Under the pieces are notes generated by a model. The model was not told where the DNA came from. It made no database searches and saw only the letters and a list, made by a program, of their open reading frames with translations. Positions 18,810 to 29,726 of a stretch of 64,000 bases of DNA are shown here, piece by piece (within the stretch, counting starts at the first letter, position 1; every line of letters starts with the position of its first letter). This DNA comes from JAKAAZ01 sp963817855 (GTDB lineage: Bacteria; Acidobacteriota; Terriglobia; Terriglobales; Acidobacteriaceae). The stretch lies in contig CAWFQA010000002.1 of NCBI GenBank assembly GCA_963817855.1, positions 744,001-808,000 on the forward strand. Reading direction: 5' to 3'. The position numbers and the translations under genes were made by a program.

Positions 18810-21800
18810 GTGACTTCTCAACCGCATTCTCCAGAATCCGCCAACGATATAAAGTCGCGCAGATTGTGGACGAGAGTTCTGCTACGGATCGCGGGCGGCA
18901 TTGGATTTATCCTCGTCTTGCTGGTCGTTGGCATCTTTGCGGTGCTGCACAGTGCTCGCTTCCATCAGTACCTGCTGCACAAAGCCGATCGAATTGCCAG
19001 CGAGAAACTTGGGGCTTCCGTCACATTGCAGAATTTCTCGCTTCACCTGTCCAATCTGGGTGTCGACCTATTTGGAATCACGGTAGACGCGGCTCCCCCT
19101 CACTCCACTCCTCCGTTGGTGCAGGTGCAACATGTTGCGCTCCAGTTCAAGATCGTCTCAATTTGGGATAGGAAATGGTATTTCGAGAACATCCGCGCCG
19201 ACAATCCGGTGGTGCGAATATTTATCGATTCCCGTGGCATCTCCAACCTGCCCGCTCCAAAAAGTACCGGCAGGTCCAACACCAACATCTTTCAGCTAGG
19301 GGTGCGCCATGCATCACTGCACCACGGGGAATTGTTTGCGAATAATAAGAAAATCCCACTCGACGCCGAACTCCGCGACGTAAACTTCTTCTCCTCATTC
19401 GACACTGGAAAACAGGCGTATTCAGGTTCACTCAGTTATCGTGACGGTCAATTGCAGTTTGGCTCGTTCAATCCGGTCTCTCATGACTTCGAGGCAAAGT
19501 TCAAGGCAACTCCGAACACTTTTTATCTGACGAACGCAAAGATCGACAGCGGATTATCCCAATTCAACGCGACGGCGACGCTAAAGAACTATAGCGACCC
19601 AATCATCAGTGGGCAATACGACGCGGTCCTCGACGGAGTCCTGGTCCGACAAGTCCTCAAGAATTCTTCGATACCTTCCGGCATCGTCGTCAGCAGAGGT
19701 TTTGTTCAATATCAGCACTCTTCCCACTTGCCCTTCCTCGACTCGCTGGCGGTCGCAGGATCACTGACGAGCCGGCAACTCGACGTGCGCGAGAAGCAGA
19801 TTCGAACCCAGGTACGTGACGTTGCCGCACACTATTCGCTCAAGAATGGAAACCTGAGTATCCAGCAGGCTCACGCCAGCCTACTCGGTGGCGCAGTCAA
19901 AGCCGAGATGGTGATTCACAACCTCGGCGGCAACTCACATTCAGTACTCAATATCTCCTTGCGCGGAATCTCCATGGCAAGCGCTCAGCAACTCATGGCG
20001 CCCTTGGCGAACACGAATGAGGTGGCACTCCGCGGAGCTTTGAACGGCACCATGCAGGCCAATTGGGGGCAGACACTCAACGACCTGGTCGCCAAAACGA
20101 CTGTATCGATCCGCGGAAATGTTTACGCAAAAAAAAGCAACGTAAGCGCTCTTCCCATCTCTGGAGTGATCCATGGAGCCTACGCCGCTGAGAATCAACA
20201 AATCAAACTCACCAATAGTTACCTCCAGATGTCGCAGACCTCCCTCACGATGAATGGAACTGTCAGCAGTCGATCCAGCCTGGCAGTTCATTTCAAATCC
20301 ACTGACGTGGCCGAGATCCAAACGCTTGCCGATGCTTTTCGCCCGGGAATGAATAGCAACTCCAGCCAGCTTGGCTTAGCTGGAACGGTCTCGTTTGATG
20401 GCATAATCAACGGCTCTGCTTCGGAGCCTCACATTGCGGGTCAGCTGGTCGCCTCCAATCTTCAAATCCGCGGAACGCAATGGCGATCCCTACGGACAGC
20501 TGTGGAAGCGAGCCCATCGCTTGTAAGCTTGCAGCATGGAACCCTTGTTCCAGAGCCCCATGGAACCGTTCATCTCTCGGGCAGCGTTGCTCTCCACAGG
20601 TGGGCGTTCACAAAGAAGAATCAGGTTCAGCTCGCAATCGACGCCAGACAGCTCGATGTTGTCGATCTCACCAGGCTCGTCCATTCGACCCTGCCTGTTG
20701 ATGGAACATTGGCGGCAAATGTAGATGTCCACGGAACCGCCCTGAACCCGATCGGCCACGGAAACATCTCTTTGACGCGCGCAAAGATTTATCAGCAGCC
20801 GATCCGCTCCGCAAATTTTAACTTCTCCGGATCCGATGGCCAAGTTCAAGGCAATCTCTCGGCCCACATTGCTTCCGGCACGGTGAAAACCGCATTTAGC
20901 GTGCGGCCGCAGCAAAAAAGCTATACCGCGAAGCTTTCGGCGACTCGCCTGATGCTGGCGCAGCTTGAAATTCTCCAGGCCCATCACATTGACGCGAATG
21001 GCACCATCAATATGAATGCAAGTGCCGAAGGGCTGCTGGATAATCCGCAGCTCAATGCAACCGTGCAGACCTCTAAGCTCGAAATCAGTCACCAGGCAAT
21101 TGATGGATTAACATTGCAGGCCTCCATCGCAAATCACGTTGCGACAGCGGACATTAATTCTCACGCGATCCACAGCTCGATACAGGCACACGCAAAGGTC
21201 AATCTCACAGGCGAATATTTTGCGCAGGCAACACTCGACACCCAGCTGATTCCGTTGCAGCCCTTGCTCGCCACCTATGCACCGGCACAAGCCGCGAACC
21301 TGAGCGGAGATACCGCAATCCACGCCATGCTGCAAGGTCCACTGAAAGATTGGAAACAATTGGAGGCTCACGTCACCCTGCCCGAACTGAAACTTAACTA
21401 TGGAAATTCAGTCCAGCTCGCCGCGGCTTCTCCCATCCACATGGATTACACCCATGGCTTGATTGCGCTCCAGAAGGTCTCAATCCGCGGCACAGACACA
21501 GACTTGCAACTGCAGGGAACCATTCCGACCGTCGGCAATCGTCCGATCGAGCTGCTGCTTCTCGGGACGGTGAATTTACAAATTGCGCAACTCTTTGATT
21601 CGGATTACGCGAGCTCCGGACAGCTCCGTTTCAACATTAATTCCTATGGCGCAAGAACCAATCCCAACTTTGAAGGAGAGGTCGATGTCGTCGACGCCAG
21701 CTTCTATGGCGGTAGCCTGCCACTCGGTGTTCAACACGGCAACGGCGTCTTAACCCTGACAAAGGATCGCCTTAACATCAAAGCATTTCATGCAAACTCC

Positions 21801-22811
21801 GGCGGCGGCACCGTAACAGCGCAAGGAGGAGTTACCTTCCGCCCGAAGCTTCAATTCGACTTGGGGGTCGCCGCCAAAGACATTCGTATGCTCTACCCCC
21901 TGGGCGTTCGCGAGGAGATAGCAGGCGACATTCGCCTAGTCGGGAGTACCGCCAACGCCGTGCTCGGCGGACAAGTACAAATTCAAGATATGTCGTTCAC
22001 GCCCAGCTTCGATTTGGCCAGCTTCACCAGCCAGATCTCCGGAGGCATAGCGCCTCCGTCGCCGCAGGGATTCGCGCAAAATACTCGACTGAACATTGCG
22101 ATTAGCTCCGTTAATAACTTGAACTTGGTTAGCCGTACTCTCAGCGTGGATGGAACCGCCAACTTGCAAGTGCGCGGCACCATCGCCCAACCAGTGATTC
22201 TGGGCCGCATCAATCTTTCGAACGGAGATGTGATTTTCAACGGCAATCGGTTCACCCTGAACGGAGGAACGGTTCAGTTCGTCAACCCCTCCCAAACCCA
22301 GCCCGTGATCAACCTTGCCCTGAACACGACCATCCGGCAATACAACATTCATATGCGTTTCAATGGGCCAGTGGACCAATTGCGAACAAACTACACCTCG
22401 GATCCATCGCTGCCTACTGCGGACATCGTCAACCTGCTCGCGTTCGGTGAGACTACCGAGGCCAGCGCCAACGGTCCAGCGACTCCGGCAAATCAGGCTG
22501 CGATGGGTCTGGTCGCGTCCCAGGTCAGCAGTCAAATTACTAGCCGCGTTGCAAAAATCGCAGGAATTTCCCAGCTATCCATCAATCCCGTGTTGGCCGG
22601 CGGCAGCCTCCAGGGACCGGCTGGAGCCGTTGTCACCATTCAGCAACGAGTCACTGGCAATCTCTTCGTCACATTCTCCACAAATGTCGCTACCACGCAA
22701 AATCAGGTGATCATGGGCCAGTACAACGTATCGCCGCGATTGTCATACAGTGTGACCCGCGACCAGAATGGCGGAGTCGCGTTCGATACTCTCTTCAAGA
22801 GAAAGTGGTAA
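18810..22811 (+). CDS. TamB-like translocation/assembly protein (DUF490 end)
   Basis: A 1333-residue envelope-spanning protein. It starts at GTG 18810 with AAGGA just upstream. An N-terminal membrane anchor (ILVLLVVGIFAVLH, about residues 28-42) is followed by an AsmA-like region and a very long run of beta-rich repeats (domains such as LAANVDVHGTALNPIGHGNI) that form the lipid-binding groove of TamB/AsmA-like proteins. The last 330 residues match the TamB C-terminal domain, with ADIVNLLAFGETTE and the ending GGVAFDTLFKRKW. It would span the periplasm and meet the Omp85 protein encoded directly upstream, serving phospholipid transport or barrel-protein assembly. Confidence 0.85.
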   Translation: MTSQPHSPESANDIKSRRLWTRVLLRIAGGIGFILVLLVVGIFAVLHSARFHQYLLHKADRIASEKLGASVTLQNFSLHLSNLGVDLFGITVDAAPPHSTPPLVQVQHVALQFKIVSIWDRKWYFENIRADNPVVRIFIDSRGISNLPAPKSTGRSNTNIFQLGVRHASLHHGELFANNKKIPLDAELRDVNFFSSFDTGKQAYSGSLSYRDGQLQFGSFNPVSHDFEAKFKATPNTFYLTNAKIDSGLSQFNATATLKNYSDPIISGQYDAVLDGVLVRQVLKNSSIPSGIVVSRGFVQYQHSSHLPFLDSLAVAGSLTSRQLDVREKQIRTQVRDVAAHYSLKNGNLSIQQAHASLLGGAVKAEMVIHNLGGNSHSVLNISLRGISMASAQQLMAPLANTNEVALRGALNGTMQANWGQTLNDLVAKTTVSIRGNVYAKKSNVSALPISGVIHGAYAAENQQIKLTNSYLQMSQTSLTMNGTVSSRSSLAVHFKSTDVAEIQTLADAFRPGMNSNSSQLGLAGTVSFDGIINGSASEPHIAGQLVASNLQIRGTQWRSLRTAVEASPSLVSLQHGTLVPEPHGTVHLSGSVALHRWAFTKKNQVQLAIDARQLDVVDLTRLVHSTLPVDGTLAANVDVHGTALNPIGHGNISLTRAKIYQQPIRSANFNFSGSDGQVQGNLSAHIASGTVKTAFSVRPQQKSYTAKLSATRLMLAQLEILQAHHIDANGTINMNASAEGLLDNPQLNATVQTSKLEISHQAIDGLTLQASIANHVATADINSHAIHSSIQAHAKVNLTGEYFAQATLDTQLIPLQPLLATYAPAQAANLSGDTAIHAMLQGPLKDWKQLEAHVTLPELKLNYGNSVQLAAASPIHMDYTHGLIALQKVSIRGTDTDLQLQGTIPTVGNRPIELLLLGTVNLQIAQLFDSDYASSGQLRFNINSYGARTNPNFEGEVDVVDASFYGGSLPLGVQHGNGVLTLTKDRLNIKAFHANSGGGTVTAQGGVTFRPKLQFDLGVAAKDIRMLYPLGVREEIAGDIRLVGSTANAVLGGQVQIQDMSFTPSFDLASFTSQISGGIAPPSPQGFAQNTRLNIAISSVNNLNLVSRTLSVDGTANLQVRGTIAQPVILGRINLSNGDVIFNGNRFTLNGGTVQFVNPSQTQPVINLALNTTIRQYNIHMRFNGPVDQLRTNYTSDPSLPTADIVNLLAFGETTEASANGPATPANQAAMGLVASQVSSQITSRVAKIAGISQLSINPVLAGGSLQGPAGAVVTIQQRVTGNLFVTFSTNVATTQNQVIMGQYNVSPRLSYSVTRDQNGGVAFDTLFKRKW

Positions 22812-23390
22812 CCAGCTGGCTTGGACCCACTCCGGCTCGCGCGCGTTCTTAAGCTTCGCCTACCCAGAATGTTTTCACTTGCCTATCCGCTGGGACCGGA
22901 GCCAAGTGGCAATGCAGGGGTCTTTCGTCGCTTCATACTGCACCGCTCACCCTACCTGCGCCAGCGAGTGAAAGGGAGAACTCGGAGCAACGGCTAAAAA
23001 TCTTCCAAAACCGATCGAAATTTCGATCCTATCGAACAATATTGAAAATTTCCCTATATCCCAATCCCATCGCAGAGACCTCGGCGCCCCAAAAAAGGAA
23101 TGCGAAGGAAAAAGGTTGACTATATGCATTAAAAGGGTACGATTCGTAATGGAACGCGTTATACTCGCAATGATCTTGCAAGGGCATTTCTCGCCGCCGG
23201 CAAGATTGGCAACGTTTGAAGTCTTGCCCCTCCGCAACAGTATCCCCGGGGGATTTCGTTCGATTCGAACACCGCAATTGATTCTCCATCTCCCTTGGCG
23301 CTACGACAGTGATGCTTATGCGGTTTGTGTAAGTTGTCGAATGCAGTTGCCATCTCAAATTGCCCTTTTCGTAAGAAAGGAACGAAACCT
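22812..23390 (+). other. gene-free stretch before the alpha-galactosidase-like gene
   Basis: I see no coding sequence here. The last 280 bases should hold the promoter of the galactosidase-like gene; a candidate is listed separately. No terminator with a T-run is clear after the TamB-like gene. Confidence 0.5.
23116..23143 (+). promoter_or_regulatory. candidate sigma-70 promoter
   Basis: TTGACT (23116-23121), a 16-base spacer, then TACGAT (23138-23143). The distance to the GTG start at 23391 is about 240 bases, so a long leader would be needed. Weak prediction. Confidence 0.25.
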
Positions 23391-25887
23391 GTGAAGAGCA
23401 GTTGGATTCGGCGATGCGGGACCATTCCCGCCGCTTGCATCGCATTCGGACTTTTATCGGCCTCTTGGTTCCTTGGTGCCGCCAGGGCTCAGGCGCAGAT
23501 GAATGCATTGAATATACAAATCGATCCAGCTGACGGAGCATATAAGGTTGGTGTTGCAGGCGGGAATGCATTTGTCTTGCATGCAGGCGTCGCCGCTCAG
23601 CTCAATGACAAGTGGTTGCAGTCCAAGGATTATCCGAAACACTCTATTCAAGAATCCACCGTGTCCGATGACATGGGAACTGCCCATGAGTGGGCTGTTA
23701 CATTTTCCGGTCTGGCGGGCCAGCCCGATCTGCTCTATCGACTGCGCGCATATCCCGACAAACCTTTCGCTGACATTCAGGTCTTCGTTCGAAATACGAC
23801 GGGGCAGCAGGTCAATGTGGAATCGATTCGTCCGGTGGCAGCACTCGGCAATTCAATTCTCGATCTGAATGGAGCTGCCCGCGGACGATCGCATTCTTTC
23901 CGATAGTTTCAGTGAGGATCGTCCAAATATTACGATTCACGACTTGGGCGATGATGTCATGTATCGCGGCGTGGGCAGTCAGCTGGTTTATAACCGCCGG
24001 AGCCACGAGAGCTTTTTCGCGGGCGCATTGACTTCCGATCGCTTCCTGACCATCCTCCGAATTCACCTCGATAAGAATGTCGACACAAAACAGATCGCTG
24101 CCTATGAAGTCGATTCCACCGGAACAACGGAGATGGAAACTGATGAGTGGGGCTCGCTCCACCACGCGACGGCGGAAGATGAAATCGAATTGCAGACCCC
24201 ACTGGCGCAGGGCGCTGAACTCGCCTCGGAAAGACTGTTACTCAGCGTGGATTCTGACTTCTACCATCAGCTGGACACCTATGGAGCATTAATTCGCCAA
24301 CTACACCACCCTCGCATCTCGGCGCCCACGCCGATGGGATGGTGGAGCTGGACGGCGTACTATTTCGGCCTGAACTCTGGGGCTGCACTGACCAATGCGC
24401 AATGGGAATCGCAACGCTTGAAGTCGCTCGGCTACGACTTCTTCCACATTGACGAGGGCTACCAGTACGCGCGCGGCGAATACAGCACGCCGAATGCAAC
24501 CTTATTTCCCAACGGACTCGCGGGAATGGAGCAGAAGGTCACAAATCTTGGCCTGGTTCCGGGAATTTGGACCGCTCCCTTTGAGGTTTCCGTGCGCTCG
24601 TGGGTGTATCAGAATCACCCCGACTGGCTCGTCCACAATGCGAAAGGGCAACCCATCCATATCGGATGGGTGACAGCTCACAACGATCCTCTATATGTGC
24701 TGGACAGCACCAATCCTGGAGCCCAGGAATATTTGCGGATGACATATCAGACGCTGGTTCGCAACTGGGGAATTCGCTACATCAAGATGGACTTTATGGA
24801 CGACTCCGCGATTGAAGGAAATTACTATCTCCCCAACACGTCGGCCTTGCAGGCGCAGCGAATCGGCTTGGGCATCATTCGCCAGGCGGTTGGAAATGAC
24901 GTTCTGCTCGATAAAGATGGCAGCGTGATGCTCAACCCAGTCGGCTTTGTCGACTTCGGACGGATCTCTCAAGACACGGGCCACACGTTTGAGGCCAGCA
25001 GCGAAGCTGCTTCCGGCATCGCCGCTCGCTACTTCATGAACCGCAATTATTTTGTGGCCGACCCCGACGCATTCAGTGTCTCCCGGCAGACCATTCACGA
25101 TCATTCATGGCACAACTCAGCCACGCCGCTGTCGCAGGATGAAGCCGAGGTTTCCATTACTCTGTCCGCAGTCTCTGGCGGAATGTATGAGATAGGCGAC
25201 GACTTGCCGACGCTCGGATCGGAACCCGATCGGCTCGCACTGGTGCAGAATCAGGACCTGATCGATATGGTTCGCCTTGGCCACTCCTCCACTCCTTTGG
25301 ACCTGATGTCATACCTGCCCGAAGATCGCCAGCCAAGCATCTTCTTCCTGAAGGAAAGCTCCAGACAAAGCATTTTGACGATTTTCAATTGGACAGATAA
25401 AGCCCGCACACACAACGTCACGCTTGCCAGCCTCGGACTGAACGCAGCCGGATCATATGCGGTGGCGGGTGTGTTCGACAGAAAGCAGAGTTCAATCTCG
25501 GCCACAACGCCGTTGGTCGTGTCGCAGCCGCCTCACTCTGTTCGAGTGCTAAAAATTATCGACACCGCCATTCCGGCGCGACCACCGATTGTGCACGCGA
25601 ATCATCCGTCCGCCGCAAAAGCAGGCGAGACGGTTTCCTTTTCGGCTACGGCCGCAAACTCCAGCGATCCGGTGTTGTCATATCAATGGGATTTCGGAGA
25701 TGGAGTATCTCTTAAGGGATCCAAGGTCACGCATGCGTACACGCATGAAGGCAGTTACACGGTGAAGCTGACAGCGCTCGGTTTGGATGGTCCCACGGCA
25801 GTCGATTCGTCTCAATTGCAGGTCAACGGTGCGATCGCGACGCGCTTCGTACCCAGGGAAAACCAAAGATACAAGGCAGTTCACTAA
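23391..25887 (+). pseudogene. secreted alpha-galactosidase-like glycoside hydrolase (clan GH-D) with PKD domain, frameshifted
   Basis: The GTG start at 23391 has GAAAGGA upstream and encodes a Sec signal (IPAACIAFGLLSASWFLGAA, ending ARAQA). The first frame runs to TAG at 23906. A second frame, open from about 23869 to 25887, continues the same protein, so one base is gained or lost near 23875-23900. Together they would give about 830 residues: an N-terminal beta-sandwich, a GH27/36-like barrel with GWWSWTAYYFGLN, FFHIDEGYQYARGEY and the presumed nucleophile Asp in YIKMDFMDDS, a C-terminal sandwich and a PKD domain (SYQWDFGDGVS). It should release alpha-galactose from plant polysaccharides. 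Apart from the shift there are no internal stops, so a sequencing error or a very recent mutation is possible. Confidence 0.75.
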
Positions 25888-26002
25888 AGCAACAAAGCAG
25901 GTGTGGGCATGCCGACACGGGTGTTCGGGTTGCGGTCGTAGATGAAGGAATCTTGTTGCTGCCTCCGTATGTATTGAAACGACAATGTGCTGAATTTCAT
26001 GC

Positions 26003-26039
26003 TTGACAAATGCAGAGCATGGCAATAAACACAATTGTG
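26003..26039 (+). promoter_or_regulatory. promoter with overlapping palindrome upstream of the Oar-like receptor
   Basis: TTGACA (26003-26008), 17-base spacer and TAAACA (26026-26031), 57 bases before the receptor ATG. A perfect 10-base palindrome CACAATTGTG (26030-26039) overlaps the -10 end, where a repressor could act. Confidence 0.45.
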
Positions 26040-26087
26040 CGTAAGCAACAAGTAATTACGTTTTCTATTCTTTTGGAGGGTATCGTA

Positions 26088-29000
26088 ATGAGGGCAGGTC
26101 GGTTCGGCATTTTTCTTGGACTGATAATCGCGATCGGTTGTACTTTCTCAGTCGTCTTGGCCCAGTCAATTAACCAGACGCAACTTCGTGGAACCGTCAC
26201 CGACTCGTCTGGAGCCATCGTCGCCGGGGCAAACGTCACCATCACGGACGTTGGCACGAATATTTCCGAAACGACCAAGTCGAACGCAAGCGGAGCCTAT
26301 GCATTTACCGCATTGAGAGCCTCCAACTACAAATTGTTGGTGGAAGCACCTGCATTTGGTGCGATCGAAAAAGACGGCATTACCCTGACTGTCAATCAGT
26401 CCTCAACGCTCAACGTTACGTTGAAGCCGGCCAGCCAACAAACCAGGGTGACCGTCGAAGCGATTCCCGTATTGCTGGATTCTGGCACTGCCACGTTGGG
26501 AACAGACATTCCCACCAAATACTTGACGCAGATACCGCTGGAGAATCGCGATCCTTTTGGCATTACATTTATTGCCGCAGGCGTCACCGAATCGGCTGGA
26601 TCGGGCATTAATAATTCGTATCCATCTGGAACGGACTTCATTTCGAATGGGCAGAGAAATTCAACCGCTAATATACGACTCGACGGCGTTCTGATCACTT
26701 CGCCTGAACAGGGCGAAGGAGGAAACTCCAACACCTACTACCAGGCGACCGTAGAGGGTCTGCAGGAAGTCAAGGTCCAGAACAATAGTTTTTCAGCAGA
26801 GTATGGTGGCGGCACCGTCATTGATGAAGTGATGAAGTCCGGCACCAACCAACTCCACGGGAGCGCCTACTGGTTCAACCAAAATGCCGCGTACGATGCA
26901 CGAGACTTCTTCAACAGCGGTCCGAAACCGGGCCACTCGCAAAATCAGGATGGAGGTTCTCTCGGCGGCCCGATCATCAAGAACAAGACCTTTATCTTTG
27001 GCGATCTGGAATCGGTAATTGCCAGCAGTCCAGTCAACATTAATGCAACCGTTCCAACCTCTGAGGAGATCGATGGCAATTTTTCACAGTCTGCTCAGAA
27101 TTTGATCTACGATCCATTCCTTGTCGATGACACTGATCCCAACAACCCGGTGCGTCCTGCATACAATGACCACACCATTCCAGCCAACGAAATTGATCCT
27201 GTCGGTCAGGCAATTCTGAAACTGTATCCAAAGCCGAATACTGGGCCAGATGCACCCGGTCCCTTAAATTACCACGATGTAGTTCTCAGCAAATCCAACA
27301 CTCTTCAAATCGATGTCAAAGTGGATCAACAGTTCACGCCCAAGTCCTCTCTTTCCGTACGCTTTAGCACTATTGGTAACAGTTCCTCCGTTCCCACCGT
27401 CTTTGGCGATGGCGAATTCAACGATGGCCAGGCGTCTACGACGCGGGTATACAACTCCGGTATCAATTATTCCTATACGCCGACCTCGCACACACTATGG
27501 ACCGCAACGTTCGGCCTGGATCGAGCATCCGCGCCGTCCTATACCAACTATCCCAGCCCGACCTCGGTGGGTTTCCCCTCGTATCTTGAGCAAAACGGCG
27601 TCGTGCGCATGCCTGCGATCATCATGGAAGAGCAGCAATGGACATCCATCTACGATCAATGCTGTGTCGATACGAAGTTTGCTCACACACTCTATAACTA
27701 CTCCACTTCATTCTCGTGGACGAAGGGACAACACACCCTGAAGGCAGGCGGCGACCAGCAGTTGTTCTATAACAATTTTTTTCAACCCAATTATCCCAAT
27801 GGATATTTTAGTTTCAATCAGTCTGTTACATCACAGTCCCCCTTCGATACCGTAAACGGAACCCAGGGAAACGACTTCGCGAGCCTCCTGGTCGGATGGG
27901 GAGATCCGGGTGGCAGCGGTATCAATGTAGGCCCATCCGTAGCCGATAAATCTTCGGAAACTGGATTTTATGTGCAGGATGACTGGCGCGCGACAAGCAA
28001 GCTGACCCTAAACCTTGGAATTCGTTATCAGTGGGACACGCCTTACACCGAACGACACAATAACACCCAGTTCAGCGATTTCACCGGCGATAGCGGGATT
28101 AGCGTTCCGGGATATTCCGGCACACTGAAAGGCACAACTATCTTTGCCTCATCAAAAATGAGAAACCTTCCAACGGACTACAGCAATATCGGTCCGCGTT
28201 TAGGATTTGCCTATATGGTAGACGAAAATACAGCCATTCGCGGAGGCGCTGGAATCTACTTTGGGTATGGAGTCGCCACAAACTATCAATATCCAGGGGC
28301 TGCCTATACTGCGAGTCCAGAAGCATTCTTTAGCAAGGATGGAGGAATTACCCGCGACGTAACTCTGGAAGATCCATTCCCCGGCGGTATACCGCCGGCG
28401 CAGGGCCAGGAATATGGCAAGCTTGCCCTGTGGGGACTTTCGAATGGGAACAACCTCGGCACTCAAAAAGCAAAAAATGCGGATATCTATCAGTGGAACC
28501 TGGGAATTCAGCGGGCATTTCCCGCCCAGGTAGTCGTCGCGATTAACTACTCTGCGAACCGCAGTACCTTCCTGCCGTGGTCTGGCACGGATAACCGCAA
28601 CTTCATTCCTTCTGCGCTCCGTTCGACAGAGACAAGCAACGAGTTGAGTCAGTTGGTCCCAAATCCGTTTGTCGGATTGTTTTCTGGCCCCGGGGCAATC
28701 TTCAATGTGCCGTCATCTCGCTACAGCGATACCGTACTTCCCCGCTTGAACCTTCAGCGTCCATATCCGCAGTTCGACGGCTCATTTCAAGGCTACAAAA
28801 TTATTGGGGCGAATTCCTGGTATAACGCGCTGCAGGTAGTATTCCAAAAGCGAGGAGGCAAGTACCTTAACTTCGAGGGCAACTATACCTGGTCGAAAAA
28901 TATGGATGACTCGTCTGCGGGCAACAACAATTTCATCGGACAGCTTTCAAATGGATTCCCGCAGGAGTTAGATCACTTGAAACGCGAGTGGTCCGTGAGC

Positions 29001-29615
29001 GCGAATGATGCAACCAACCGGTTGGTCGCCGCTGTCATTTTCCAGCTACCCATTGGTCGTGGCTACTTGGTTGGCACGAATATGAATCGCGCGTTGGATG
29101 CAGTTATCGGCGGCTGGCAGCTCACCGCGCTGGCAACCTACCAAACCGGGACGCCTTTGAATATTTTCGTGGCCAATGGCCGCCTCGCCGATGGAAACCA
29201 GCGTCCGAACGTTGTTTGCCCAACCGGTGGAAAGTTCACGACCGGCATCAGCATGACGGAGGCCGCTATTAGTACCAATGCCGGCACAAATCTACCATGG
29301 TTGAATGTGGCGTGCTTTTCCGATCCTGGCGATCAGCAGGCAGGCAACGCTCCGCGGTACTTCTCTCAGATACGATCCGATAGCATCCATCAGGTGGATA
29401 TCTCCCTGGAGAAGATTTACAACCTGGGCGGCCGCAAGGGGCAGATTGAGGCGCATGCGGACTGCTTCAACTGCACCAACACGCCGCGGTTCGAATACCC
29501 GGATGCCGGTTGGGGTGAGGACGGGACATTTGGCGTTATCTCATCGACTGCCGGATCGAATGGTGGCGGCGCGCCCCCCAGAAATATGCAGCTGGGAGTG
29601 CGCTACCAGTTTTAG
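26088..29615 (+). CDS. Oar-like TonB-dependent outer membrane receptor
   Basis: A 1175-residue outer membrane transporter. A signal peptide (FGIFLGLIIAIGCTFSVVLA, in the first 30 residues) is followed by a carboxypeptidase-regulatory-like beta-sandwich (LRGTVTDSSGAIVAGANVTI), a plug domain, and a large beta-barrel ending in LGVRYQF with the terminal Phe needed for insertion. This architecture is typical of the greatly expanded Oar-like receptors of acidobacteria, which take up large organic substrates with TonB energy. The ATG at 26088 has TTGGAGGG 8-10 bases upstream; earlier in-frame starts lack one. It lies between a galactosidase-like enzyme and a TIM-barrel hydrolase, so an oligosaccharide is the likely cargo. 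No SusD-like partner is present. Confidence 0.9.
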   Translation: MRAGRFGIFLGLIIAIGCTFSVVLAQSINQTQLRGTVTDSSGAIVAGANVTITDVGTNISETTKSNASGAYAFTALRASNYKLLVEAPAFGAIEKDGITLTVNQSSTLNVTLKPASQQTRVTVEAIPVLLDSGTATLGTDIPTKYLTQIPLENRDPFGITFIAAGVTESAGSGINNSYPSGTDFISNGQRNSTANIRLDGVLITSPEQGEGGNSNTYYQATVEGLQEVKVQNNSFSAEYGGGTVIDEVMKSGTNQLHGSAYWFNQNAAYDARDFFNSGPKPGHSQNQDGGSLGGPIIKNKTFIFGDLESVIASSPVNINATVPTSEEIDGNFSQSAQNLIYDPFLVDDTDPNNPVRPAYNDHTIPANEIDPVGQAILKLYPKPNTGPDAPGPLNYHDVVLSKSNTLQIDVKVDQQFTPKSSLSVRFSTIGNSSSVPTVFGDGEFNDGQASTTRVYNSGINYSYTPTSHTLWTATFGLDRASAPSYTNYPSPTSVGFPSYLEQNGVVRMPAIIMEEQQWTSIYDQCCVDTKFAHTLYNYSTSFSWTKGQHTLKAGGDQQLFYNNFFQPNYPNGYFSFNQSVTSQSPFDTVNGTQGNDFASLLVGWGDPGGSGINVGPSVADKSSETGFYVQDDWRATSKLTLNLGIRYQWDTPYTERHNNTQFSDFTGDSGISVPGYSGTLKGTTIFASSKMRNLPTDYSNIGPRLGFAYMVDENTAIRGGAGIYFGYGVATNYQYPGAAYTASPEAFFSKDGGITRDVTLEDPFPGGIPPAQGQEYGKLALWGLSNGNNLGTQKAKNADIYQWNLGIQRAFPAQVVVAINYSANRSTFLPWSGTDNRNFIPSALRSTETSNELSQLVPNPFVGLFSGPGAIFNVPSSRYSDTVLPRLNLQRPYPQFDGSFQGYKIIGANSWYNALQVVFQKRGGKYLNFEGNYTWSKNMDDSSAGNNNFIGQLSNGFPQELDHLKREWSVSANDATNRLVAAVIFQLPIGRGYLVGTNMNRALDAVIGGWQLTALATYQTGTPLNIFVANGRLADGNQRPNVVCPTGGKFTTGISMTEAAISTNAGTNLPWLNVACFSDPGDQQAGNAPRYFSQIRSDSIHQVDISLEKIYNLGGRKGQIEAHADCFNCTNTPRFEYPDAGWGEDGTFGVISSTAGSNGGGAPPRNMQLGVRYQF

Positions 29616-29677
29616 TGCACCAATGATGCGTCTGCCGAATTGACTCACCTAACCCGGAAACTTCTCCGCATTCAGCC

Positions 29678-29711
29678 AAGATGGGTCACTTTTCCGAAAG
29701 TGACCCATCTT
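29678..29711 (+). terminator. perfect 15-bp hairpin after the receptor gene
   Basis: Arms 29678-29692 and 29697-29711 pair perfectly (core GATGGGTCACTTT / AAAGTGACCCATC) around the loop TCCG. The distal side is TTACTT, only partly T-rich. The UNCG-like tetraloop (TCCG) would make it very stable. It likely ends receptor transcription or protects its 3' end; the next gene starts 15 bases further. Confidence 0.6.
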
Positions 29712-29726
29712 ACTTGGAGCTAGCTC